The notes under the pieces: generated by a model
Database searches by the model: none
The model's input: the letters and a program-made list of their open reading frames with translations, nothing else
What the model was told of the DNA's origin: nothing
Part shown: positions 35,950-47,575 of the stretch, one piece after another
How the letters are laid out: every line of letters begins with the position of its first letter
Position numbering within the stretch: the first letter of the stretch is position 1
Translations under genes and position numbers: made by a program
DNA from: Tamarix chinensis
Lineage: Eukaryota > Streptophyta > Magnoliopsida > Caryophyllales > Tamaricaceae
Direction of reading: 5' to 3'
Assembly: GCA_030549775.1 (NCBI GenBank)
Contig: CM060175.1
Coordinates: 496,564 to 560,563 of the forward strand
Length of the DNA: 64,000 bases

Positions 35950-36720
35950 TAAAGTAAATAAAACAGGGTAGGATGATTTGATGATGGAATTATGTTTCAA
36001 ATATAACAATGTACTTTGAATGTTTGATTCTAGATGAAATTTAATTGAATTAACGGATGGAATTGAATGACTTCGTATCATAGATTAAGAATTTAAACTA
36101 ATTAGATTGATCACCTATTTAGTTTAGAACTTAATCTTTGCTAAGATAATGCAATTAATTCGTAATTGTTAATTAATTTGTCTAAATTAGTAAGAAGATT
36201 AATTATTAATCTTGTCCGTTAATTTGTACAACTGCATAATCCCAGCTTATGTGGTTATGATTGTAGTTGACTGCTTTCCATTCATAATGTTGCCATTAAT
36301 TGAATCTAGTGTTCGTAACCTAGGTTATTAAATGTTTAGAAAATAAATTGAGAGCTTATTTAATTTATTAAGATTGAGAGAAAGCAAAGAAATGAATTAT
36401 TATGAGTTTCTAGAGGTCTACATTAAATCACATAGAATCATTCTTCTTCTTTGAGTATTTGATACCTTGATTCCATCATCAATTCATTCCTACTCCCATT
36501 TATCAAGTAGTGATCAAAGTTTAATATATTTAGATTTAGTATTAGAATTAATGAAATCGTATAACTGGGATTATAACATCAACTGCAAAATTAGTGATTA
36601 AAATACCATTCCTTGTGGGTTCGACTCCTTCTTACCACTTACTACGTAATTGGGGATTAGGATTTATGTATTAAATTTGTTGTGTATACGACAGACCATC
36701 AAACATTCATGATGATGAAC
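35950..36720 (+). mobile_element. Tat/Athila-like LTR trace
   Basis: ATTCCTTGTGGGTTCGACTC at about 36609-36628, followed by a TTGTGTATACGACAGACC region, resembles the 3' end of Tat/Athila-type Ty3/gypsy LTRs, which usually read CCCTGTGGGTTCGACC. No primer site or coding part follows, so this is a weak call. Confidence 0.35.
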
Positions 36721-36949
36721 TTACACCAATAATAACTAGAGATCCTAAAATAAAAGAACTCCATCCCTCTAGGGTAATTCATACCACATGGATAGTTACT
36801 ACTACACCATGCATTCGCCTGAGCATTAATATCTAAGCATGGAAGGCCTAACAAAACTTTGAAAACTATCCCAAATCAGCATCGCCACCAAAATTTGGAA
36901 GGCTTAAGTCTATGGCAGCATCGAAATCCTAACTCTAGTGAATAACCCC

Positions 36950-37390
36950 CTAGAACCATTTTTCATGTAGAATCATCTGCTCTCTCTCCAGGTCATACAG
37001 ACGCCCATCCACTTCATCTGACTCACTTGGATAAGCCGGGGCATCACTAGGTGACAGTCCATGATTAGCTCTCCACACGTCGTCAATTGATAACAACTTC
37101 CTGTCCAGGCGGTCAAAGTGTAATAGGAAATGCTCGCCCTCCATAAACTTAGGATGTGGGATGCTTGTCACAAACAGATCTCTATATACCTCCCTTGTCG
37201 TAATCCATGGCTCTATTGGAGGGAGGGTCCTCAACAAGTGGTTCGATTGGAACATATAAGGTCCAATGTAATGGCCTTCGTCCCCTGTACAATTCAACTC
37301 TCCGGATAGCCACCTCATGTGGACACTAATATCCCCACTAGGGCACATCATAAGGTGTGAAATGGGTAGTCCTGAAGCTCTAAACAACAT
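36950..37390 (-). CDS. Uncharacterised 146-residue ORF beyond the primer site of LTR F
   Basis: I do not recognise this protein. It starts at ATG 37390-37388 (the frame is open nine codons further upstream) and ends at 36950. It has mixed composition with no low-complexity run. Recognisable stretches include MRWLSGELNCTGDEGHYIGP, EPWITTREVYRDLF and an acidic end YPSESDEVDGRLYDLEREQM. No signal peptide, membrane segment or zinc knuckle is seen. It lies on the same strand as LTR F, about 270 bp downstream of the primer-like site, where gag would normally start, but it does not look like gag. It is free of stops in a landscape where other element genes are riddled with them. It could be an element-specific ORF, a captured host fragment or chance. 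Confidence 0.4.
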   Translation of the reverse strand: MLFRASGLPISHLMMCPSGDISVHMRWLSGELNCTGDEGHYIGPYMFQSNHLLRTLPPIEPWITTREVYRDLFVTSIPHPKFMEGEHFLLHFDRLDRKLLSIDDVWRANHGLSPSDAPAYPSESDEVDGRLYDLEREQMILHEKWF

Positions 37391-37661
37391 CCTAAGGAAC
37401 CCTACAAGATACAACAACTCAACCTAGATTTCATCAATCAATCCATTTCCCAATAATCACTTTCCCCTAACCCCTCAAAATGAGATTTAATTCAATTTCT
37501 GCTTCCAAGTTCCACCATCAACACACTAGGGCGCCAATCTAAGGCTAGGACATAAACAACAATGACTCCTAACCCGTGATCCTCATAGGGTTCAACCAGG
37601 TTTCAAAATATTTAGGAAATGGAAACTTCCAAAAATAGAAGAGAGGTTTTTTTTAAACAAT

Positions 37662-37675
37662 GACTTTGATACAAA
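37662..37675 (-). promoter_or_regulatory. Primer-binding site of LTR F
   Basis: The minus strand leaves the LTR end (GGGGGTGTTACA) and within 2-3 bases reads TTTGTATCAAAGT. This resembles the initiator-Met tRNA primer site TGGTATCAAAG with one mismatch in the core. It makes F a 5' LTR rather than a solo LTR. Confidence 0.6.
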
Positions 37676-37754
37676 CTTGTAACACCCCCAAATTTAGTAC
37701 TTAAAATTTCGTTTTGTGGAAGCAATAATTACAAAATAGTGGGTGTCACCACCA

Positions 37755-37798
37755 CACTTAACATAAGTCTGATTTCCTCGTCTTCCTTATGTCAAGTG
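37755..37798 (-). other. Conserved LTR 3' stem-loop (F copy)
   Basis: CACTTAACATAAG (37755-37767) pairs with CTTATGTCAAGTG (37786-37798): 13 pairs with one G-U. The stem sequence differs from C and L, but its position relative to the LTR end matches. Confidence 0.65.
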
Positions 37799-40048
37799 CT
37801 AAGGCTCAAGACAAGTCAAATCAAACAAAAAGCAAGAAAAAAGATGATACATAAATATAGGTTTTGCGGATAAGAGATTCTCCATACAATAAGAATATCA
37901 AAAATAAATAAGGGACATAGGAGCCTGAAGAAAAACCCGTCACAAAAGAGCACGCGACGGTGTGAGAACAGTTTTCCCTTACACTCATCCCTTCCACCAA
38001 AATATTACAAAAAGGGGGTTATAGGGGCACGGACCCTCACTTCCTTAGTCCAGCTAGTTGTCTGGATGATGCTCCTCAAAATCCTTTAGACACTGCATGT
38101 CACGCATGTACTCCTCTAAAAAGAGATAATATCAGTGCGACTTCCTTATACTGAGTAAATCACAATGCCTCCGCAGAGGTAGCATACCCACATTGCATGT
38201 AACATAAAAATAAAGGGATTATAACCAAACTCATACAACCACATGCAAAAAAACAACAATTTCTTAATATGACCCCTCATTACAGTTGGCAACGTTAGTT
38301 AGATCAAAATTCCTAGCAAGGGTACAGAAAATATGCTTCAAATTTCACAACCATTTCAAGATATTAACAATCCTACTTTAAACATAACAAGGAAAGTTAT
38401 TGATGTTACCAAGCTGTCCTACCATGCTCAAGCCACGTGTAATCCCATTATTATAGATGTATTATGGTGGGTGTCTAATCCAATTATATCAATCAAATAT
38501 CAATTCTCGAGTGGAATACAATCCCATATCCAAGACAATGATCATCAAGGAGGTGTTACCAAATCAAATCCCTCAATTCTAGGGCAAAGCTCGCCAAGAA
38601 AGCCACACGACATATCAGTCATCCATACTAAACCTCTATACCCAAGTCCTTAAGTACGTGCACCCTCTATAGCGTGTATGGAATACCTATAGAGAAGAAG
38701 TGGGCCTTTTTACCCGAAGTCCCAACTATGCATTCAGGGGCCTATTCCAAGGCACAAGATCCCTTTCCAAACTCAAGTATTTCTCTTTAAGTGATTTGTG
38801 TCTTATGAAATTCAATGTTATTATCTCAAGAATGCTAAGGTCCATATCAGTACAATTTAGCCATCAATTTATCAATCAAGGGACCATGAGGATCTCCATA
38901 ATAAATCAATCATCCAATCTCAAATCTAAAGGACCATAAGGGTCGCAACATTTCCAAGTCAACACGACCTAGCGTTAGGCATCATGTCATAGTCCAAATA
39001 ATTATCCAATTCCAAACTATTCAATCAATTCATCCAATTTATTTCCAAAATTTAAATAAGGCCAACACTTAGGTTGACTATTCTAGTTATTCACTTCGAG
39101 TTACATTTTTTCCCTAATGACCAAAATATCCTCCAACTTTTAACTACTATCCTTTTCATTCACTTTATTACCAAATTTGCTTCCATAAGATATTTCTCAT
39201 GAAAAAGGCTAAAATAGAATAGCTCACAATAATTCATCATACAATAATTTACTCATCATGACAAAAGACCATATTACCCCTAAACACAAACATAATATAG
39301 TACACATATACAATCCCAGCATGTAAGTCTAGCATATCATAATATGCATGCTAATTTCATGAGATAAGTTTAAATACAAATCATGGTACTTAAAAATTTA
39401 TGTTTCTACCCCTATAACATGTGACATATAATAACCACCATTCAGTCATATTTATACTCTAAAGTCAACATGTTGTACATCCAAATTTATTTAGAATATC
39501 CAAGGCACATGTTTAACTTATTAGTAGGTCTAGTATTAGACATGATCAAGATTTTAGACAAACCCTAACCCTAGACATGCACATTTTTCTCCAGTTGAAA
39601 TTTATATATTGTCACAAGTACATAGTCTAACTTTCAAAGCACAACTGAGGCATGCATAAGTTATTAGCCATTTGACATGGCAACACATATTATTCCATAC
39701 TTCACAAAATTCACATAGAACAAAATATTTCATACTTTTATTTCCTAGAAAAATACAAAATATGCGATAACATCCACCTAGCATAATTTCCTCATCCTAG
39801 AAAATTTATCTGCCACCTTTACACAAAATATTACCATCTACAAATTAGTTGGATTTACCTCCAAGCTACAAAATTAGTGCCACCAAAATATATCTTCCAA
39901 GGACACTTCAAGCAAGGTCGGGATTACCTAAAATTAATAACACAATCCACCAAATATGAATACATATTAGTATCTATACTAAGGTGAGATGATTAGGTAA
40001 CAAAATTAATAGGAACTAAAGGCGAAAGGGGCCTAGGGGTTAGATAAA

Positions 40049-40077
40049 ATTGGTGCATGGTGGTGCCATGCACCAAT
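40049..40077. other. Perfect 12-bp hairpin at end of LTR F C/T block
   Basis: ATTGGTGCATGG (40049-40060), loop TGGTG, CCATGCACCAAT (40066-40077). Confidence 0.8.
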
Positions 40078-41218
40078 CAAATACGAGGGAAGGAGGGCTC
40101 ATGCTCGAGGAGAAAAGGGGAGCTAGGCAAGGCTGAGGGTGGTGGCACCTCGATGGCTGGCTTGGTGGTGCGAATAGAGCAAGGTGGAGGGATGGTGGTG
40201 GTGTGGTTGCTCGATGGTTGGAAATAGGAGAAGAAGGTGAGGAGGGATACACGGGGAGGAAGAGAGAACTGAAAGGCAAAGGGGTGGAGAAAGGGTTGCA
40301 AGTTGAAGGTAAATAAGGGGAAAACGGGGGTTGGGATTGGTGCAGGGTGCGCTGGTCGATGAGGGGTGGCGTGGTCAGGCGAGTGCATGGGGAAGGAGGA
40401 GGTGCAAGGTGTTTGGTTGGGCAGGTGGAAATGATGAGGGTGTGCACAGCTTAGTGAAGATCAAGGGAGGTCGAATGGTTTTTGTTGAGGGTTCTAGTAG
40501 GCATGGTTGCGTGCATGGGGAAGAGGAAGAGGCTGCACTGTTTTGTTGTGGCTGGACGATTTTGTTGGCTATTGGTGCAAGTATGGTAGCATGCATGGGG
40601 AGAGGGAAAGCTGCACTGTTTGGTTGGGGCCGGATGGTTAGGTTTAATTAGTTAAAAAGCTAGTTAAATAGTAATTGAATAATACCAATAATTTAAGAGG
40701 TCATTAAATACTAATAGGAGATCCTATCAAAGAAATATTTCCTTATTATTACTACCACCGTTATTATTATTATTATTACCATTATTGTTATTATTAAGAT
40801 TATCAATATTATGTTTTATTATCATTATTACAATTATCTTTCCTCTAACTATTAATATACTAGTCTGAATTATTAGCACAATTTAGTAAAGATAGCCTTA
40901 CTCTTAACAACAAGACATCTGACCCTAAAATGATTCTATGATTAGTTACACATACTAATCAATTTTTTTTAAAGTTTAGGTATGTAGTTTGGGATTTATT
41001 TAAACAGAGTATTAAAATAATTCCTCCAAATATTCCACATAATATATTTAGCATATTTTGAACCAAATAATGCATTAAAATACTAAGGATTCCATATTTA
41101 ACCCATATTGTCCATATTGTCCTTAAGATGGCCAAAATGCCCATATTTTTATAGAAAAAAAAATTCTATGTCCCAATATGAATGATTTTCGATCATCAAT
41201 ATATCTCATCATAAAAAC

Positions 41219-43690
41219 TAAAACGCCCCCATTTTTAATACTGAAAAATTTTATTTTGTAAAAGCATTAATTAAATAGGTGTTACTACCACACTTAGCAT
41301 ACTTATTGTTTCCTTTTCTTTCTTATACACACTACTAAGATTCAAAACAAAACACATCCAGAATAAAATAGTAGAAATAAGAGATGATACATAAATATGA
41401 GTTATAGATAATATACTCTATACAAAAACAAAAATCAAAATACGTCATGGGACATAAAAGTTTAAAGGAAAACCAATTACATAAAAAAAGTACCCAACGG
41501 TACAATACCATTTTTTTAACTTTTAGACTAGACAGCCCTTTCTTAGAATGGGACCTCTTCCAACTGCTCTAATTATCTATGCCTTTATTTTATGTCGTCC
41601 TTTACATAGTCATATGTAAAAGTAGCATCAATACAACTTCCTCGTACTAAGTAAATCACAATACCTCACAAGAGGTAGCATACCCACATTGCACATAATC
41701 ATATAATAATCTAAAAATCATGCTAAAACAAAAAGCACAAGCTATAATAATAGGTAATAATCATAGGATAATGTATACAACAACATAGTCTCATTCTTAG
41801 TTATCAATCATACAAAGTCACGTAACATCATTATGATGTAAACATTAGCCATATCCGACCAATCAAATCAATCCCAAACATCAAGGTAGCGCACTAAAGA
41901 AACTATGAAACCTACAATATAAAATAATTCTAATTACTAAAGGCAGGGTACTGAAGCAACTACCAAACCAACAAACCAAATCAAATCCTTTTATAATTTT
42001 ACACAAAGTTACTTCCATTTTTACTTCTTCAGGGGATACAATTAACTTGAGGACACTGAGGTACACCCTGTCATACTGGCACTCGAAGGGCACACAATAC
42101 CCTTACCATAGAACCTAGGAACACAAGAGTATGCTTGGTTATACTAGCATACAAAGGCAACACAGTATCCTCCAACATTGGTCACCTAATCCTTAAGCAT
42201 CGATATCCCCTATATGGCCTATAGGTCACAAATAGAGTATAATAGAGCCTTACTAAGGCATAAAAGCACACCATAGAACCAACATTAATGACAATTACAT
42301 CTCATATTTAGGGTATCTAATCCTATTAATCAACCATTCCTAACTCAAGATCTTTAACTTTATTTATGAATATTTTATGAGGTGATCACACATGTCACAC
42401 TCTACAAAATAGTTCCATTTCTATACTTGAACTTTTTCTCTATTTTTTTAATTATTAAGGTAAACCCTAAGGTTATCGGTTTAAGTCAAGCTAAAGTCAA
42501 CACTAAGGTCAACCTATAAAAATTCTAAGGCCATCTTAATATCCAATTATTCACTAAAGATGCATTGATTTAAAATTTACTAAAATTCCACTTAAAACCC
42601 TCATTTAATTATTTTATCCAATTTTATACCAAATTTTTTTATTACAAAAAATTCATGAAAATTCTAAAAGGCAATAAGTCACACTATTTTAGCATATAGG
42701 TAATATTTTTTTATTTAGCAATTGACTATATTTTTTACTTTTCATGCATTTAGTAAGTTACACCCACAAACCCTAATCATGTGTTTCTAATGTGTCTTAA
42801 ATTCCTTGTAGAATGTATGTATATTTTATAACATGATACAACATTTAATAAGACAATTAACATCATGGTGCATGTAAAGAAACATTTCTAACATTGAATA
42901 TGTGAATAACAATTATCCTACCATAACCTTAATAATACTAGCATGATCTATGTTATTTATCGTATTCCTATCTACCATGCAATATTATTCATGAAATTTA
43001 AGTCATAATGTTACAAGGCTATAATCCTTAACAAAACCCTAGACATACATACGTAAATTATTTACTCTTGCATATAACTTAACAATAATCATGTGTATCA
43101 TTCAATAAGCTTGTTATCATATTAACATGCACATCATAATACTTGAAAGATATAAAACCCTAATATGATTCTAACTCTAAACAAACCCAACATACTTGCG
43201 CATTATTTCTATTGTCTCAAGAGTGATTGGATTTACCTAAATCCAAGATTAAACAAAAATTACAATAATTGTCTTCTCCAAGATCCTCAAGGGTTACCAA
43301 AGAAATTAAAATCCAATAATGCATAAACTAGTATTTAATATATCACAATAGTTACCCAAAATTTAATTAAGACCAACCAAAAGAGAAATAATAAGGGAAA
43401 CAAGGTGGCATGGACAACAATGTAACTCACAAAACAAAGGGAGGAGAAATGGTGGAAGTTGCCAAAGGAGGGAGATGAGTAACGGTGTCTTTAGATGTTG
43501 CTAGGGGCTGACTATAGGGAAGACCAATGAAATGGAGAGGCTTCTATAGAGGAGGATGTAGCAAGGTATAGGGGATCAACATAAATAGCCTAAGGAGAAG
43601 GGAGCCGATCGATGGGTTTTATTAAAGAGGGTTGGGATCCTTCAAAGAGTTTAGGTGTAATTTGGGGATCTAATATGAGGAGTTGTTGGT
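41219..43690 (-). mobile_element. LTR G: giant LTR, minus orientation, start missing
   Basis: Left end is a decayed terminus (AACGCCCCCATTTTTAATAC). It is followed by the same order as F: a 'taccacacttagcatac' region, a 'cctcgtactaagtaaatcac' landmark (about 41640) and a 'cctatatggcctataggtc' landmark (about 42209). A weakly purine-rich block (43400-43690) stands in place of the C/T leader. It is cut short where the gag-protease fragment begins. No primer site lies between G and F. Confidence 0.6.
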
Positions 43691-43739
43691 AGGAGTCACT
43701 CCACTAGATATAGTTAGGATGTACAAGAAAGATTTGGAG

Positions 43740-44509
43740 GCAACTTAAGTTATTTGAGATCAGAGTGCCCAATCAAGGAATAAGAGTAATTTTGAGGATC
43801 ACCAGCATTTTGGCAACTGAAAGGCTTTCTCTAGAGGTATCTTATTGCCAAATTTTGGTTGGAGCATGGGGTCACCACCCTGATCTAAAGGATTTTTGGG
43901 GGTTAATGTGAACGAACAACACTACCACTACAAGATTTATAGGCTAGATTACCCAGGGGTTAATTATAGAGGCAACAAGGTGACATTCCATGGATGTGGT
44001 GCGGTGGGACATAGGGCATTTGAGTGTCAAGTTGGTAGCGGTAGCATTCAGAGGAATCAAACTAGAGCTCAAAGCATAGGATCTATCTAATGACTACAAC
44101 CTCATATACAAAGAGTTTCTTCATTGCTAATCACTTTCGCTAGCCGAGCGAGCAAGCCCAAAGGTCTGACGCCTCGACCTTTTCAGTACAGGTAAGGATC
44201 TAACAGTGCCTTAGGAGTTCCATCTGCAAGATGCTTGAACGTGATGAATTAGCAAGAGGTAGAATGCCAAGTCGGTGTGGTGACCAGTATACTCACTGTC
44301 TCTACATACTCTGCCTACATATTGTTTGATTCTCGTTCTTCGAATTCCTTTGTAGCATCTACTTTTGTAACTAGAGATACTTTATCTCCTTCAAGTAGCA
44401 TTTCTACTTCAGTCATTTTATCTTCGAGGGATAGAATTACATACTCTAGGTTGTACCAAGGAGTGGGAGAAATAGAGTTTCCATTGGACCTCATAAAGCT
44501 GGAGTTGCG
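43740..44509 (+). pseudogene. Tekay-like gag end and protease fragment
   Basis: The end of a Ty3/gypsy gag is followed by its aspartic protease. The gag tail reads FHGCGAVGHRAFEC (about 43986-44027), a zinc knuckle with Phe for the first Cys. The protease begins near 44270 with TVSTYSAYILFDSRSSNSFV, where DSRSS stands for the catalytic DSG(A/S)S, and ends at FPLDLIKLEL, matching the D-L-I-x-L step of Tekay-type proteases. The frame 44277-44509 has no stop up to the point where LTR D begins, so D cut the protease. RT and integrase of this copy are not in the window beside it. Confidence 0.65.
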
Positions 44510-44954
44510 TGTAATACCTCAATTTTTAGAGTCCTTAAGGCGTGCTAATCTAAGTGTTTAATAAGGATCTAAGTATGTTTCATCTTATTATATAGCTGTG
44601 TTTAAGAATGGTAGAGTTATTGGATTGTTGAGTTGATGCCATAGATTGGTACTAGAGTTTTCTAAAATCCTACCTCTAATTTTAAAATTTCCTAACAGAC
44701 ACCCTAAGGTGGGAATTAATGGTTCTTGTTGAGAATAAGTTGTTTTGAAATTGAATTCATTCATCCATGACTCATTTTGAACCATAAATTTTTATCCATT
44801 TTGAAGATAGCTAATAAATTTAATACCCGAGATAGCTTGTGAGTGAGTGTCGGATAGGGATAGTCATTTTCTATGTACAAGGGGAATGATTATGTGATCC
44901 CTTTGTCTGAATAGCCTAGCTTTTATTTTGAAATAGTTGGTCCCTAGGAGATAA

Positions 44955-45480
44955 ATGGAAGACAATACTCATTGTATTGAGCATATTGAGTAATGCATGG
45001 CAATTGTTGGGGCATACTTGGAAATGTAGCTACAACAAGAGGAAACACGACCATCGCTGACTGCAATCGTGTCACCAACCCTAGAAGGACAATTAAGAGG
45101 AGTCTTGCATCACTACATTCTTCCACTTGAAGGAAAATAGGATCCACACGCCCTAGAAGATTAGGTATATGCCTTGGAATACATGTTTGCCATTTTTGGG
45201 TGCCACACCTAAGTCATAGGATTAATTCTTGGTGGCCCTGAGACTTCACTTCTACCCTACGTGATTACACCTCGTAAGATTTGAAGAATTATTCGCACTC
45301 CATCAAGGTAGCATGCCAGAAGAGCAATAGTACAACAAGTTTTGCAACTTGTTTCGCTTTGAACCAAAGGTGGAATCAAGTGTGGAACTAAAGATGCATG
45401 TTTATTTCACCATATGGAAACCTTAATGTCAATCAAATACCTTCGTGAAAATATTCAAGACCACTAGTTTAGAGTCTAAT
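44955..45480 (+). pseudogene. Gag remnant of element D
   Basis: Begins about 44955 with MEDNTHCIEHIE. After stops comes LRGVLHHYILPLEGK, then DPHALEDWVYALEYMFAIFG, corresponding to DPVVLESWVWDF in the gag of element C. About ten stops in 170 codons. No knuckle or protease is seen before the polypurine tract. Confidence 0.55.
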
Positions 45481-45496
45481 ATGTTATTAGGCTTAA

Positions 45497-45524
45497 GGGA
45501 CGAAGTCTCTTTTAAGGGTGGTAT
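45497..45524 (+). promoter_or_regulatory. Polypurine tract of element D
   Basis: GGGACGAAGTCTCTTTTAAG then GGTGGTAT leads straight into the LTR start (TGTATAACCTC at 45525), as in element C. Confidence 0.7.
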
Positions 45525-47159
45525 TGTATAACCTCACTTTTTAGAGTTCTTAAGGTGTGCTAATCCAAGTATTTAATGATGATCTAAGTGTGTTATATCT
45601 TATTTTATAAGTGTGTTTGAGAATGGTATAGTTATTAGATAAGTTTTATTGATTAGGAAAAATATTTGGTTTTATTGAGAAACCATTCAACTTGTATAAG
45701 GTACTAATCGACTAGTTTATTTATCTAAATTTTATTTCTGGATCCCATTAACTGGTTTGGGCACTAGCCGACTGGTTTGACTAACCTATCTACTCTTTGA
45801 AATCAATTTTTCTTGAGAATAATTTCCCAAGATTTTCCCAATGTCATAACTACATTTTAGATAGTTTATTTTCAATTTTTGCAAAACATCTAAATTTATT
45901 GAGCTTATTTTGATTATTTTCAATGGATTCACAGGGAAAGAAGTCATGAGGAGTCACTTTCATGCCTTTACCTCATTTTTCCTCTTACTTCTTGTTTTCT
46001 CTCTTTTTTACAAGATTCTTGAGCAAATTTTATGCATTTGCAACCTCAGCAGATATGCTGAGCTTCAATTCTTGTCTACTTATATCATCATACGTTTCTT
46101 ATGTTTGAAAATCCTATGGCTTATTGCCTAGAATCCTGCAGTTTCACCAATCCAGATCAAGGCAAAAAAATGTCTACTTAAAAATTTGAAAACCTACACT
46201 TCGAATCTTTAATCCATGCGAGGGTTTGTGAGTCTTAATTTATACACTCCCTCAACCTTATCCTTTTAGCATAACCCTCCATGATTCTAACATAAAGTCC
46301 TCATTTTTCTTTCTTCTTCCCTAACCTTTGAACTACCCTATTTACTTCACATTTACCTTAACATTTTCCTTTCCTATGGTTGTATCATGATCTCCTCTTT
46401 CTCTTCTAATCCTCTTCCCAACTCCTTCTTGTTTAAATTTTAAACAAGATAGAGTTAGATTAGGGAAAAGGGTGAGGGTTGAATTTCTCCCTTAATACTC
46501 TCTGTTTTCCATTTTGAAATGCGGGTTTTCTCTTAATTCCACTTCCAGGCCTCTACTTTCATTTAATATTCTTTGCACGGCTTTAAAAAGATTTTCACTG
46601 AGTTTAATTAAGTTTTCTTGATAGGTATTTTAGTATAGGAAAAGGGATATGAGATTTCATAGAGTTGTGCTCTTAGTGTATTGCTCAACATTTAAGGTAA
46701 ATCATTGTCTTCCCTTATTATTGTAGCAATGGTATGAGTGTTATAAGTATGTGATGTGTTGAATATCAAATATGGAAATATGCCTGCATTAGTTAATATG
46801 AAATGAATAAATGTGTTAGTATAAGACTAGGCTTAAAAGTTCATATGCTTATATCTCATGCTTATAATTATGGATGCAAAATCTCTTGATGTTTTGAGTT
46901 TTAAGAGATACTGATATATGTGATATGTGAATTGGACTTGCTACATAATGGCTTAGTAAAGAGAATGTGAATGCATGATTTCCTAGAATAAGTTCAAACT
47001 ATGTCAGCGTGTCTTGCTACGAATTCTTAAATAATGTTGGTATGTAGCATGTTGATTCGTGAATATTGTCTGTAAAAAACCTTGAATGACCTGAGTTTAA
47101 TGTTTGGATTAGATTGAAACAAGTTATAAGATTTAATCATGGTTAATTGGTGTTTTTGT

Positions 47160-47575
47160 GGGTTGCTTTGCCCAGACCAATTGACTGGTCTTCAAGACCG
47201 ATCGACTGACTTGATAGACCAATCAACTAGTTGATCTATGACTTCAGGGATTTTGGTTGAGGATTTAAACCAATTGACTAGTTCAACCAAACTAATTGGC
47301 GGGTTCCTATAATAGTCAACTTGTTGGGTCAACCAATCAATTAGTTTGTCTACAAATCCAAAAGTCTTATCCTCGAGTTAGACCCATCGATCGATATGGT
47401 AAAATTGATCTACTAGTTCTCAAGATAGTTGACTAATGAGGCTAATTGATTGATTGGTTAGCTACCACTGGGAGATTGGCAATGTCATGACCGATCAAAT
47501 GGTCTATAAAACCAACCGTCTGGTCAGCGAGACCTATTGACTGGTTTTTAAAATCGATCGACTAGACTTGGCTAG
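47160..47575 (+). repeat. Dispersed AATCGACTAGTT-type motif array
   Basis: About ten degenerate copies of the form ACCAATYGACTRGTT at irregular 30-60 bp spacing, in both orientations. The same array is in LTR K (7400-7790), with one short patch near 45705-45780. Confidence 0.65.

Larger units (their letters stand above)
37678..41210 (-). mobile_element. LTR F: 5' LTR, minus orientation (about 3.5 kb)
   Basis: Left end TGTAACACCCCCAAATTTAG at 37678. In minus order: AT-rich start (41210 downward), ATT microsatellite (about 40745-40800), C/T block (complement of 40060-40640), perfect hairpin (40049-40077), AT-rich middle, and terminal stem-loop (37755-37798). The far boundary is approximate because no TGTAAT-type start was found before LTR G. 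Open frames in 40040-40650 on both strands are low-complexity. Confidence 0.7.
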
